From contig JAQGOE010000312.1 in assembly GCA_028293725.1 (NCBI GenBank), forward strand, positions 1 through 64,000: a stretch of DNA of 64,000 nucleotides. Reading direction: 5' to 3'. The notes beneath the pieces were generated by a model. That model was not told the DNA's origin and did not search any database. It was given only the letters and a program-made list of their open reading frames with translations. Position 1 is the first letter of the stretch. Every line of letters begins with the position of its first letter. The position numbers and the translations under genes were made by a program. Shown piece after piece: positions 26,117 through 35,116 of the stretch. The DNA comes from Gammaproteobacteria bacterium. GTDB taxonomy: Bacteria; Pseudomonadota; Gammaproteobacteria; Steroidobacterales; Steroidobacteraceae.

Positions 26117-27760
26117 ATGGGTGGGGATCCCGAGAGGCTCGAAGTGGCCGACAGCCGTGTTTCCGGCGCAGAACTCGCAGAACAAAGCCGAACAGCGGAC
26201 CGCGCGATCGAACGTGTGTCCACGGGAATCGCCGCCTTCGTGGGGCGCGCGCTCAAGGGACCTGTCAATCAATCGGTGCCGGTCGCGAGCTTCGCGGAGT
26301 TCCAACAGATCTTTGGTGGCTTGTGGCAGCCTTCGACGCTGTCATATGCCCTCGAGCAATTCTTTGAGAACGGTGGCCGGCGCGCGTTAATCGTCCGCGT
26401 CGTCAACGGTGCACGCCCTCCGACCATAACACTGCCTGCCTCCGGCGCAGCGTTGCGTTTGATCGCGCTCAACCCCGGCTCGCGCGAATATCTGCGCGCT
26501 TCGGTTGATTACGATGGCATCGGCGACGGTGAGCCGGACCGCTTCAACCTCGTCGTACAGCGGGTGCGCTCCGCCGCTTCCGAGCTGATCGAGGACCAGG
26601 AGATTTTCCGCCGCATCTCCATCCTGCCGGACTCGGGACGATTCGTGATCGACGTGTTGCTGGAGTCGCGCCTCGTGCGCGTCACCGGGCCGGCGCCCGC
26701 CCGCCGTCCCGACCGGTCCGCGAGCGGATACGGCGGCGCCGCGATTGGCTATGCGGTGTCGAATCCGGACGGCGATGATGGCGGCCCGCTCACCGATTAC
26801 GACGTCATCGGGTCCGCGATCGAGGGAACCGGGTTGTTTGCGCTGAATGGCGTCTCCCGTTTCAACTTGCTGTGCATTCCTCCACTCACGCGGGACGGTG
26901 ACCTGGGACTGAGCTCCTTGCTCGTCGCCGCGAAGTTCTGCCGCGAGCGGCAGGCTCTGTTGCTCGTCGATCCTCCTTCGGCGTGGCTGTCCGCGCGGAC
27001 GGCGCTCGATTCCTTGCGCATCTGGCCGTTTCGTAGCGATAGCGCCGTGATGTTCTTCCCGCGGGTGCAGGCGTTTGATCGGCTGCGTGGTCGGGTAGAA
27101 ACGTTCGCCTCCTGCGGGGCTGCCGCTGGAATGGTCGCGCGCTCCGATGAGACGTGGCCCGTCTGGGCGGCTACCGAAAGCGACGAGGCCATTCTGCGGC
27201 CCGGACTGCGTCCGGCTGTCCCCGTGTCGGATGCGGATCGAGTCCGCCTGGCGCAAGCTGGCGTGAACACCCTACTATCAGTCCGCTCGAGCGTGCGCGC
27301 CTCCATAAGCCCACGGACGTTGGCAGCCGGGGGTTGCGGCATCTCGGACTGGAAATATCTGGCCGCCCGCCGACTCGCGCTGTTCATTGCCGCCAGCATC
27401 GAGCAGGGCACGCGTTGGGTGGTGCTCGAGCACAACGGTCCTGCGACCTGGGAACGGGCGCGGACGCAGGCGGAGAGCTTTCTCGACGCGCTCGCCGACC
27501 AGGGGGCGTTCATCGGAACTTCTCCCGACGAAAGTCATTTCGTCATCGGTGATGAGCGTGTGAATCGTCCGGCGCTGGTTGCCGAGGGCAAGTTCAATCT
27601 GTTGTTCGGCTTTGCGACCAGCAAGCCCGGTGAATTCGATACGTGGCTGGTGACGCACCAGGCGGGCGCCAGCCGCGTTCGGCCGGTGTCGGTGAATCGC
27701 GCGACGACCTCGAAGCATCGGGTCGAGTGGGAGATCGAGACTTCGATACTGCGCGGTTGA
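26117..27760 (+). CDS. Contractile phage-tail sheath-like protein, orphan
   Basis: A 547-residue protein of the tail sheath family, whose members polymerise around a tube in contractile phages, pyocins and extracellular injection systems. The N-terminal part has IERVSTGIAAFVGRALKGPVNQSV, SFAEFQQIFGGLW and LEQFFENGGRRALIVRVVNG. The C-terminal sheath domain has SDWKYLAARRLALFIAASIEQGTRWVVLEHN, a GAFIGTSPDESHFVIGDE loop and the closing GKFNLLFGFATSKPGEFDTWLV. No tube, baseplate, spike or tape-measure gene is nearby; neighbours are an L,D-transpeptidase and a TonB receptor. Either ATG 26117 or GTG 26144 could be the start. Family confident; role unknown. Confidence 0.85.
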   Translation: MGGDPERLEVADSRVSGAELAEQSRTADRAIERVSTGIAAFVGRALKGPVNQSVPVASFAEFQQIFGGLWQPSTLSYALEQFFENGGRRALIVRVVNGARPPTITLPASGAALRLIALNPGSREYLRASVDYDGIGDGEPDRFNLVVQRVRSAASELIEDQEIFRRISILPDSGRFVIDVLLESRLVRVTGPAPARRPDRSASGYGGAAIGYAVSNPDGDDGGPLTDYDVIGSAIEGTGLFALNGVSRFNLLCIPPLTRDGDLGLSSLLVAAKFCRERQALLLVDPPSAWLSARTALDSLRIWPFRSDSAVMFFPRVQAFDRLRGRVETFASCGAAAGMVARSDETWPVWAATESDEAILRPGLRPAVPVSDADRVRLAQAGVNTLLSVRSSVRASISPRTLAAGGCGISDWKYLAARRLALFIAASIEQGTRWVVLEHNGPATWERARTQAESFLDALADQGAFIGTSPDESHFVIGDERVNRPALVAEGKFNLLFGFATSKPGEFDTWLVTHQAGASRVRPVSVNRATTSKHRVEWEIETSILRG

Positions 27761-27837
27761 GATTGGGGCGCGGTTAGGATTGTAGACAAGGGCATGGCGC
27801 CAGGGGGGGAACGTCCGCGGCGCCGAGGGGGGGAGAC

Positions 27838-30270
27838 ATGGCGAACGGATCCGGTCGTGCCATCTTGTTGTTGTCGTGTTTGTTGGGTGCTGCGGAGGTC
27901 GCTCGCTCCGCTGATCTCGATGCCCCCACCGCGGGCGAAGGGCTTGCCGAAGTTGTCGTCACGGCGCGCTTCAAGAGCGAGAATCTACAAGCCGCGCCTA
28001 TCTCCATCACGGCTGTTTCCGCCGATCAGATCGACGCTCGCGGCTACATCAATGTAGCCGATGTCGCACACGCCGCCCCGAATGTGAACATCGAGCAGGC
28101 CGGCTCTGGCTTCGGCAAATCCGCCTTCGTGTCCATCCGTGGCATCGGTCAGAACGATTTCAAATACACGTTCGAGCCCGGTGTCGGTTTCTATATTGAC
28201 GACGTCTATTTCGGCACCGTGTTTGGTTCGGTATTCGACCTTACGGACATCAACAGCGTCGAGATTCTCCGCGGTCCGCAAGGTACGTTGTTCGGCAAGA
28301 ACACCGAAGGCGGCGCGGTGCGCATTTTCACGAAGAAACCCACGGGTGACGGCAGCGGCTATCTCGAAGCCGGCGGCGGGAGTTTCGAGCGTGCGAGATT
28401 TCGCGGGGCCTACGATTTCGCCCTGGTTCCCAATCAGTTATTCGTGCGCGTCTCTGCAGGCTCGAATCACAGCGACGGCTATATGAATGTGTTGGATTTT
28501 GCCTGCGCCAATCCAACACTCGCCGGGAGGCTCACTCCCGTGACCAACCGGAACGGCTGCAAGATCGGCACCTACGGTGGCGACGATGTGCAAGTGGCGC
28601 GGATCGCCGTGCGCTACCTGCCCAGTGATACCCTGGAACTGAATCTTTCGGCCGACCTCACTGACGATCGCGGCGAGGAGCCCGCGACCAAGATGATCGC
28701 CTTTGCATTGCCGCCCAGGCCCACCGGTATCCCAAACGTGCCCGGTACGCAGATCTCCAACGCCCTGGCGCTCTATAGCATCGCAGCTACCATTCCGCGA
28801 TACGGTATCCCTCTGGACTCGCGGTTTCTCACCAACAGTCCCTACACCACTTACGGCACCTACACCGATCCTATCGCGGGGATCTCCGCGTCCCCGAAGA
28901 GCACCCTCAATTCCTGGGGCGTGGCGGGGACGGTCGATTGGGATACTCCTTGGGACGGCGTTCACGCGAAGTCTATTTCGGCCTATCGTCGCTATCACGG
29001 CGCGTTCGCGGAGGACACTTCCGGCGCGCCGATCTCGGGCAATCTGCCGATCAACTTCCTCAAACATCACCAGTTCAGCGAGGAGTTGCAGTTCAGCGGC
29101 CGTGCGCTGCAGAACACCCTCGACTGGGCGACCGGCGCCTACTACCTCGATGGCGAGGATTTCAACAGCGGTATTGTCGATAACTCGAGCAACGTCGGCG
29201 GCCGGGGCATCTTGTTTCTGACAGGGGATCCAGCTTCCTCCAAGGACGAGTCTGTCTTCGCGCACGTCAACTACAAGATCACCAGCGCCATTGGACTCGA
29301 GTTGGGGGCTCGCTATTCCCACGAGACCAAGCGTTACACGTTCTACCGTTACGAGCCGAACCTGGTCGGCTTGGTGCCCGCGGGACTGTTTCCGACCAAT
29401 CACGGCAATTACCTGGCCGGCTTCGCGCCTCCGCTGCCAACAGGAAACGTCAGTGTGTCGCGGGTCGATCCTAAAGTGGGGTTGTCCTACCAATGGTCGC
29501 CGGACGTCATGACTTACGCGCAGTACTCGACGGGCTACAAATCCGGCGGCTTCAACCCGCGGCCTCTGACGCGTACACAGGTGACGAGCTTCGGTCCGGA
29601 AAAGGTGACGTCCTACGAGGTTGGTTTGAAGAGCGAATGGTTTGATCACCGACTACGTGCAAATGTAGCGGGTTTCGTCAGCAACTACAGCGCGCTGCAG
29701 TTACCTGTGGCCACCGTCGACCCGGGCACGGGTTTCCCGGCATTTCTGACGGAGAGTGTCGGCAACGCGCGCATCAAGGGAATCGAGCTCGAGATAGAGT
29801 CACGGCCCGTGCGTGGCCTGAGCATTGATGGCTCGGTGGGCTATCTGCACTACCGCACCCTGAATCTCGGCGGAGCGGCCTACAATTCCGTCACCAACCC
29901 CGGCGGTCCAACGCTTTCGGACGTACCGGCGCTGACTCCCACCTGGAAGGGCAATGTGGGCGCTCAGTACGCGATCGCTCTAGGCAGCCTCGGGTCTCTG
30001 ACACCGCGCCTGGACTACACCTACCAGTCGAAGGTCTTCAACGATCCGCAGAATGAGCTGATTTCCATGCAAGGCGGCTATGGAATCCTCAATGCGCGGC
30101 TCACCTGGGAGGCCATCAAAGGAGGCTGGCAGGTCTCCCTGTCCGGCTCCAACCTCGCCGGCAAGGTGTATTACGTGACCGAGAGGAATCAACTCTCGAC
30201 CTATGACGAGGTTGACGGACAGCCGGGCCGGCCGCGGGAGTTTTTGTTTTCGGTGCGGAAGGTGTTTTGA
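27838..30270 (+). CDS. TonB-dependent outer-membrane receptor
   Basis: An 810-residue ligand-gated outer-membrane porin driven by TonB-ExbBD. It has a signal peptide (cleavage near ARSA, residue 25), a TonB-box-like EVVVTA at residues 38-43, and a plug domain with PNVNIEQAGSGFGKSAFVSIRGIG and VEILRGPQGTLFGKNTEGGAV. A 22-strand barrel follows, ending in VRKVF with the terminal aromatic residue that BAM recognises. It resembles the IRGIGQNDF-type receptors abundant in Steroidobacter and sphingomonads. GGGGGAGA precedes the ATG. The ligand (siderophore, vitamin B12 or glycan) is not inferable. It follows the sheath gene after 77 bp. Confidence 0.93.
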   Translation: MANGSGRAILLLSCLLGAAEVARSADLDAPTAGEGLAEVVVTARFKSENLQAAPISITAVSADQIDARGYINVADVAHAAPNVNIEQAGSGFGKSAFVSIRGIGQNDFKYTFEPGVGFYIDDVYFGTVFGSVFDLTDINSVEILRGPQGTLFGKNTEGGAVRIFTKKPTGDGSGYLEAGGGSFERARFRGAYDFALVPNQLFVRVSAGSNHSDGYMNVLDFACANPTLAGRLTPVTNRNGCKIGTYGGDDVQVARIAVRYLPSDTLELNLSADLTDDRGEEPATKMIAFALPPRPTGIPNVPGTQISNALALYSIAATIPRYGIPLDSRFLTNSPYTTYGTYTDPIAGISASPKSTLNSWGVAGTVDWDTPWDGVHAKSISAYRRYHGAFAEDTSGAPISGNLPINFLKHHQFSEELQFSGRALQNTLDWATGAYYLDGEDFNSGIVDNSSNVGGRGILFLTGDPASSKDESVFAHVNYKITSAIGLELGARYSHETKRYTFYRYEPNLVGLVPAGLFPTNHGNYLAGFAPPLPTGNVSVSRVDPKVGLSYQWSPDVMTYAQYSTGYKSGGFNPRPLTRTQVTSFGPEKVTSYEVGLKSEWFDHRLRANVAGFVSNYSALQLPVATVDPGTGFPAFLTESVGNARIKGIELEIESRPVRGLSIDGSVGYLHYRTLNLGGAAYNSVTNPGGPTLSDVPALTPTWKGNVGAQYAIALGSLGSLTPRLDYTYQSKVFNDPQNELISMQGGYGILNARLTWEAIKGGWQVSLSGSNLAGKVYYVTERNQLSTYDEVDGQPGRPREFLFSVRKVF

Positions 30271-30333
30271 CGGGCGCCAGTGTGGCGTGTGCACGCGTGT
30301 TGCCGGGACGGTGCCGTTGCTGCGGTCGCATGC

Positions 30334-30825
30334 TCAGCGCGCGGCGTTCGTTCCAGTCGATTCTACGCGCACCGTAATGACCGCCCGGACGACCTCCGTC
30401 CCATTCCTGTCGACCGCGCTCACCGGAACCGCGACGTTCTGGACTTCGCCCCATTCGGCCTTGTCGAGTCGGGCGGTGGCGGTGACATCCGACTCTGCCC
30501 GGCGGAGGTACTCGATCGTCATGCCGCGCGAATGCCAACGCATCATGGCCGGCAGGGTTACTTCCGTCACGGTGCTCGCGGCCAACTCGCACAGAGTCGC
30601 AATCGCCAGCGGGTGAACCGTATTACCCTGCCCGCTGGTGCCGCGCCGCCAGGGGATGTGCACGATGCAAAGCGCGGGGCGCAGCTCGATAAAATAAGGG
30701 TTGATAGAAGCAAAGTAGGGCGCTCGCCGGCACAACGCCCGTGTGAAAAGCCAGCGGCCGAGGCGTGACTGCGAGCGTTTCTGCCAGGTGGCCAGGGTGG
30801 GGTTGATCGGGTTTGGCGCGCTCAT
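30334..30825 (-). CDS. Hotdog-fold protein (DUF4442-type), translationally coupled to the oxoprolinase
   Basis: A 163-residue protein with features of the hotdog/thioesterase superfamily. There is an N-terminal helical lead-in (LGRWLFTRALCRRAPYFASINPYFIELRPA), then HPLAIATLCELAASTVTEVTLP in the place of the long hotdog helix, and alternating strands (VTATARLDKAEWGEVQNVAVPV). It is likely an acyl-CoA-binding or thioesterase-like protein; catalytic residues are not assignable by eye. Its ATG overlaps the oxoprolinase stop by four bases (ATGA), so translation is coupled. It converges on the TonB receptor gene, 63 bp away. Confidence 0.7.
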   Translation of the reverse strand: MSAPNPINPTLATWQKRSQSRLGRWLFTRALCRRAPYFASINPYFIELRPALCIVHIPWRRGTSGQGNTVHPLAIATLCELAASTVTEVTLPAMMRWHSRGMTIEYLRRAESDVTATARLDKAEWGEVQNVAVPVSAVDRNGTEVVRAVITVRVESTGTNAAR

Positions 30826-33800
30826 GTCAAACGGCCGCCCGGCGCATCGGGGTCGTCGGACCCGCCTTCGCGCGGCGCACCGGCGGCAGCGACAATGCTG
30901 ACGCGCGCCGTGCCCGAGTCACGGCCCTGCGCATCGCCGTCGCCGAACCCGCCGCCGCCCGGTGTCAGTATCGTCAACACGTCACCTGCCTCCACTGTGA
31001 AACTCGCCGTCCCGCCAATGTCCTCCGTTCCGCCCGCCGCGCGCAACAGTCGCCCTTTGCCGACTTCACCCGGCCCGCCACCGTCGAGCCCGAAGGGCGC
31101 GATACGACGGTGATTGGCCAGCAGGGCACCTGACAGCGGCGCCCGAAATTCGATCCGCCGCACGCTCCCATTACCGCCCGCGTAGCGACCCGCGCCGCCG
31201 GAGCCGCGCCGGATCGAGAACTCCCGTAGCAGCACCGGAAACCTGGCTTCCAGAATCTCCGGATCGGTGAGTCGCGAGTTGGTCATGTGAGTCTGCACTG
31301 CATCGCATCCTTCGAACCCCGGGCCCGCGCCGGCGCCCCCGGCGATGGTTTCGTAATATTGCAGCCGCTGGTCGCCGAAAGTGAGGTTGTTCATCGTGCC
31401 TTGCGACGCAGCAAGCATGCCCAGCGCACCATACAGCGCGTCGACGATGCACTGGGAGGTTTCCACGTTCCCCGCGGCGACCGCGGCTGGCGGCGCGGGG
31501 TCCAGCATTGAGCCGCTCGGAATCGTGATCTCCAGCGGCTCCAGGCACCCTTCGTTGAGCGGAATAGGCCGGTCTATGAGGGTACGAAACACGTACAACA
31601 CAGCTGCCATGCAGACGGCGCGTGGAGCATTGAAGTTGTGTGGGTCCTGCGGCGAAGTGCCGGTGAAATCGACATGCACCCGCCTCGTGTGCGGGTCTAT
31701 GTCGATACGGACGACGATTGCCTGGCCGCTATCCATCTCGTAACGGAACGAGCCGGGACGCAGCTTCTCGATTGCCTCCCTCATGCAGGCCGCGGCGTTG
31801 TTTTGCACGTGACGCATGTAAGCGCGCACTGTTCCGAGCCCGTGCCGCTGCACGGCGCGTTCGATTTCCGCTATGCCCCGCGCGTTGGCCGCGAGCTGCG
31901 CACGAAGATCGGCGACGTTCTGGTCGGGATTCCGAGCGGGGTAGCGTCCCGCCGCCAGGGCCTCACGCAATTCGCGCTCGTGAAACTCGTTGGCGGTAAC
32001 GAGTTGGAAGAGCTCGAAGAGGGCGCCTTCTTCCTCGATGGTACGGCTGAACGGCGGCATCGAGCCCGGCGTGGAACCGCCAATATCGGCGTGATGCGCA
32101 CGCGATGCGACGAAGAAATCGGGCGCGGCATCGGTGCCCGACGTGTCGAGGAACACCGGCGCAACCACGGTCATATCCGGCAAATGCGTACCACCATGAT
32201 ACGGGCTGTTGATCAGCCACGAGTCCCCCGGCCGCATCTGCCCGCGCCTCGCGTCAATGACGGCGCGCACGCTCGCGCCCATCGACCCCAGGTGTACCGG
32301 CATATGCGGCGCGTTGGCCACCAGCCCGCCGTCAGCATCGAACAGCGCACAGGAGTAGTCGAGCCGCTCCTTGATGTTGACCGATTGCGCCGTTGACTTG
32401 AGCACCTCGCCCATCTGCTCAGCGATGTGCATGAAGAGGTTGTTGAAGATTTCGATACGGGCCGGGAGGGTGGCGTCGTCCGGGCTTGCGTCGCCAGGCG
32501 TTGCGCTGCCAGCGTGCCCGGATCGCGCGGTCAGATCGGCCGCCGCGAGGCCGGCTCTGGCCGACGCGCGAGCGTTGGTACTCCCGTCCACCTCCAACAT
32601 CAACTCCCCGCCAGCGAGCCTCCGCGCCTGCCAGCCGGGCTCCAGAACCAGCGTCGAATTCGGCTCGACAATGAGCGCGGGCCCTCGCACAACCTCGGTG
32701 AGCGACGCGCTCGACAATAGCGGCACCTCCTGCCACGAGCCAAACCACGCACGCGCAGTTGCTGGCAATTCGCCTTGCGCGCGTGCCTCCGGCAAACGCA
32801 GTGAGCCGGCATCGATCGAGCTCATGCGTGCTTCCACGCGCACCGCATCGATCACAATCCTCAGCCCCTTCGCCGCAAATCCAAAACGCCGCAGGTGAGC
32901 GGCGGAGAAGGCCGAGAGCACGTCCGCCAGTTCCGCCACCGGAACCGACAAACTCGTCTCGCTATCGCCAGCCCTGAGTTCCAGCGAATGCTCGACCCGC
33001 ACGGCGTCCACGTTTTCGCCGACACCATACATCGCCCCGGCGCTCCCGACCGCACCCACACCCGCGTTCGCTCCGGCGATCCTCACCGCACCCGCGTTGG
33101 CCCCAGCGCTCCCTGCCGCACCCGAGCCGTGGCGCGCGCCTTCGCCGAACGCAGCCAACTCCCTGCGCGCTTGCGTCTCCAACTCCGCGAGCCGCGCCTG
33201 CGCCGACACCAGCGCATCCTCGGTAAGTTGCAACTGCAGACTCGCACGGCGCACCGCCAACCGGTCCGCCACCCCAATCCCAAATGCTGACAGCACACTC
33301 GCAAGCGGATGGACGAGGATTCTGCGCATGCCTGCCGCGCGCGCCACGCTGCAAGCGTGTTGACCCGCTGCCCCTCCAAAACAGAACAGCGTGAAGTCGT
33401 CCGCGTCGAGACCTTGTCGCGTCGACACCTGACGAATGGCGTTAGCCATCGCTTCGACACCCACTTCGAGAAAGGACGCCGCCAGCGCCTCCGGCGTCGG
33501 CTCTCGACCCGTCATCTCACGAACTCGAACGACCAGAGCCGCAAACTCCGATGCAACAGCGTCCGCATCGATGCGTGCCGTCCCGTCACGTCCAAAGACC
33601 GCTGGCAACGTATCCGGTCGCAGCCGGCCGAGCAGCACCTGCACGTCGGTGAGCGTGAGCGGTCCTCCTCGTCCATAACACGTTGGCCCGGGGTCGGAAC
33701 CCGCCGACGCTGGACCCACGGCGAAGCGCCCATCCGAAAAGCTGACTATGGATCCACCCCCGGCAGCGATCGTGTGCACGTCGAGCATCGGCTGCTGAAG

Positions 33801-35000
33801 CCGAACTCCGGCAATAACGTGTTCAAAGCGTCGCGGCAGCTCACCATCAATCAGAGAGACATCGGTAGAAGTCCCGCCCATGTCGAATCCAATCAGGCGT
33901 GACACGCCGAGCCGGCGCCCGATCCAACCCATGCCGATCAATCCGCCAGCGGGTCCAGACAACACGCTCGACACCGCGTGAAAACTTTCGACGGCAGCCA
34001 GGCCGCCATTACTCTGCATCAACTCGAGACGCCCGCGCGGATCGAGATTGTGGAGCTCTCGCTGTAGACCGCTGACGTAGCGCCTCAATGGCGGAGCGAG
34101 GTAGGCGTTCAGCACCGTGGTGTCGCCGCGCGCGACATAGCGAACGAGCGGTGACAATTCGTGCGACACCGAGACTTCGTCGAACCCCAGCTCGCGCGCA
34201 ATGGCCGCGGCCGTGCGCTCGTGCTGCTGATGTCGCCAGCCATGCAGAAAGATGATCGCGACCGATCGCAATCCCGCCAGCCGGGCACGCTCCAGATCGG
34301 CCCGCAGGCGTTCCGTGTCCAGAGGAGTAAGGACCGTGCCGACGGAGTCGACGCGCTCCAGCGCTTCGATCACCATCGAATAGAGTCGATCAGGCAGTAC
34401 GATGTGACGCGCAAAAAGATCGGGTCGACTCTGATACCCGATGCGCAGGCCGTCCGCGAACCCCACTGTCGTCACCAGTAGAACGGGCTCACCTTTGCGC
34501 TCGAGCAGGGCGTTGGTCGCAACGGTCGTTCCGACTTTGACTGTGTCGACACGACCCGCCGGATCCGCGCGACCTGCCTGGTCCACGCGGACCGGAGAAT
34601 CGACCCCGCGCTCCAGCCTAACGCCTGACGCCGCCGTCTCCGACGCTGCCACACGTGACGCCTCTGTCCCCAACGCCGCCACATCCGACGCCGTCATTCC
34701 CGGCGCCGCGACTCCTGACGCCGCCCCCCGCGCCGCCGTCCCCGACGCCACCGCTCCTGATGCCGTCACCTGTGATGCCGTGCCCGACGCCGCCACCCCT
34801 GACACCGCCGTCCCCAACGCCCCCACCTCCGCCGCCACACCCAAAATCTCTCGCGCCGCACGAATCCCCGGATCCGCGGCATCCCGCCCCCCGGGCTGCA
34901 CCGACAGCACCTTCCGGATGTGCAGTTCCCCCGACGGCGCCAGCCCAATAACGTCGGTGAAAGTGCCGCCTCGATCTATCCAGAACTGCCAACCAGTCAC
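30822..35000 (-). CDS. 5-oxoprolinase/hydantoinase, fused HyuA-HyuB
   Basis: A 1392-residue ATP-dependent amidase that opens 5-oxoproline (to glutamate) or a hydantoin ring, with both subunits in one chain. The HyuA half begins QFWIDRGGTFTDVIG (residues 5-19) and carries VGTTVATNALLERKG, GFDMGGTSTDVSLI and YGRGGPLTLTDVQ. The HyuB half starts after about residue 850 with EIFNNLFMHIAEQMGEVLKSTAQSVNIKERLDYSCALF. The start is the GTG at 35000 with AGAGGA six bases upstream. Two low-complexity insertions interrupt conserved parts (residues about 57-127 and 620-664). The gene is leftward and overlaps the hotdog gene by four bases. It is long for the family because of the insertions. Confidence 0.92.
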   Translation of the reverse strand: MTGWQFWIDRGGTFTDVIGLAPSGELHIRKVLSVQPGGRDAADPGIRAAREILGVAAEVGALGTAVSGVAASGTASQVTASGAVASGTAARGAASGVAAPGMTASDVAALGTEASRVAASETAASGVRLERGVDSPVRVDQAGRADPAGRVDTVKVGTTVATNALLERKGEPVLLVTTVGFADGLRIGYQSRPDLFARHIVLPDRLYSMVIEALERVDSVGTVLTPLDTERLRADLERARLAGLRSVAIIFLHGWRHQQHERTAAAIARELGFDEVSVSHELSPLVRYVARGDTTVLNAYLAPPLRRYVSGLQRELHNLDPRGRLELMQSNGGLAAVESFHAVSSVLSGPAGGLIGMGWIGRRLGVSRLIGFDMGGTSTDVSLIDGELPRRFEHVIAGVRLQQPMLDVHTIAAGGGSIVSFSDGRFAVGPASAGSDPGPTCYGRGGPLTLTDVQVLLGRLRPDTLPAVFGRDGTARIDADAVASEFAALVVRVREMTGREPTPEALAASFLEVGVEAMANAIRQVSTRQGLDADDFTLFCFGGAAGQHACSVARAAGMRRILVHPLASVLSAFGIGVADRLAVRRASLQLQLTEDALVSAQARLAELETQARRELAAFGEGARHGSGAAGSAGANAGAVRIAGANAGVGAVGSAGAMYGVGENVDAVRVEHSLELRAGDSETSLSVPVAELADVLSAFSAAHLRRFGFAAKGLRIVIDAVRVEARMSSIDAGSLRLPEARAQGELPATARAWFGSWQEVPLLSSASLTEVVRGPALIVEPNSTLVLEPGWQARRLAGGELMLEVDGSTNARASARAGLAAADLTARSGHAGSATPGDASPDDATLPARIEIFNNLFMHIAEQMGEVLKSTAQSVNIKERLDYSCALFDADGGLVANAPHMPVHLGSMGASVRAVIDARRGQMRPGDSWLINSPYHGGTHLPDMTVVAPVFLDTSGTDAAPDFFVASRAHHADIGGSTPGSMPPFSRTIEEEGALFELFQLVTANEFHERELREALAAGRYPARNPDQNVADLRAQLAANARGIAEIERAVQRHGLGTVRAYMRHVQNNAAACMREAIEKLRPGSFRYEMDSGQAIVVRIDIDPHTRRVHVDFTGTSPQDPHNFNAPRAVCMAAVLYVFRTLIDRPIPLNEGCLEPLEITIPSGSMLDPAPPAAVAAGNVETSQCIVDALYGALGMLAASQGTMNNLTFGDQRLQYYETIAGGAGAGPGFEGCDAVQTHMTNSRLTDPEILEARFPVLLREFSIRRGSGGAGRYAGGNGSVRRIEFRAPLSGALLANHRRIAPFGLDGGGPGEVGKGRLLRAAGGTEDIGGTASFTVEAGDVLTILTPGGGGFGDGDAQGRDSGTARVSIVAAAGAPREGGSDDPDAPGGRLT
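33010..33140 (-). repeat. Ala/Gly-rich expansion in the oxoprolinase
   Basis: A GC-rich block encoding about 44 residues of irregular Ala-Gly-Ser repeats (SGAAGSAGANAGAVRIAGAN and similar) within a helical part of the HyuA-like half. The underlying DNA shows degenerate short-unit repetition (GCACCCGCGTT and related words). It is not expected in the family and looks like a tolerated slippage insertion in a surface loop. Confidence 0.6.
34622..34830 (-). repeat. 15-bp minisatellite coding a pentapeptide inside HyuA
   Basis: A run of about 70 codons with period five, reading variants of A-A-S-G-V/T (GVAAS, GTASQ, VTASG, AVASG, TAARG, AASGV, TASDV). It lies between the AREILG segment and VDTVKVGTTVATN, where relatives have only a short loop. 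The DNA unit is 15 bp, GACGCCGCC-like, with substitutions between copies. Multiples of 15 keep the frame open. An older, decaying tandem expansion is the simplest reading. Confidence 0.8.
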
Positions 35001-35116
35001 GATTTTCCTCTCGATCGCCTTTCGCAATCGAAAATAGCTATTTGAGCGCCGCGCCACGCGGGTCTGCATTATTCTATGGAATGCATTCCGCACCCAACGC
35101 CGCAGGGGAACCGGTT

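Noticed and set aside
26041..27837. Prophage remnant around the sheath gene
   Set aside because: No integrase, terminase, capsid, tail-tube or lysis gene is present on either side, there is no att-like duplication, and the neighbours are ordinary chromosomal genes. The sheath is therefore reported as an orphan.
28438..29649. 403-codon minus-strand frame over the TonB receptor
   Set aside because: The receptor is intact on the plus strand from plug to C-terminal Phe; the minus frame has no motif.
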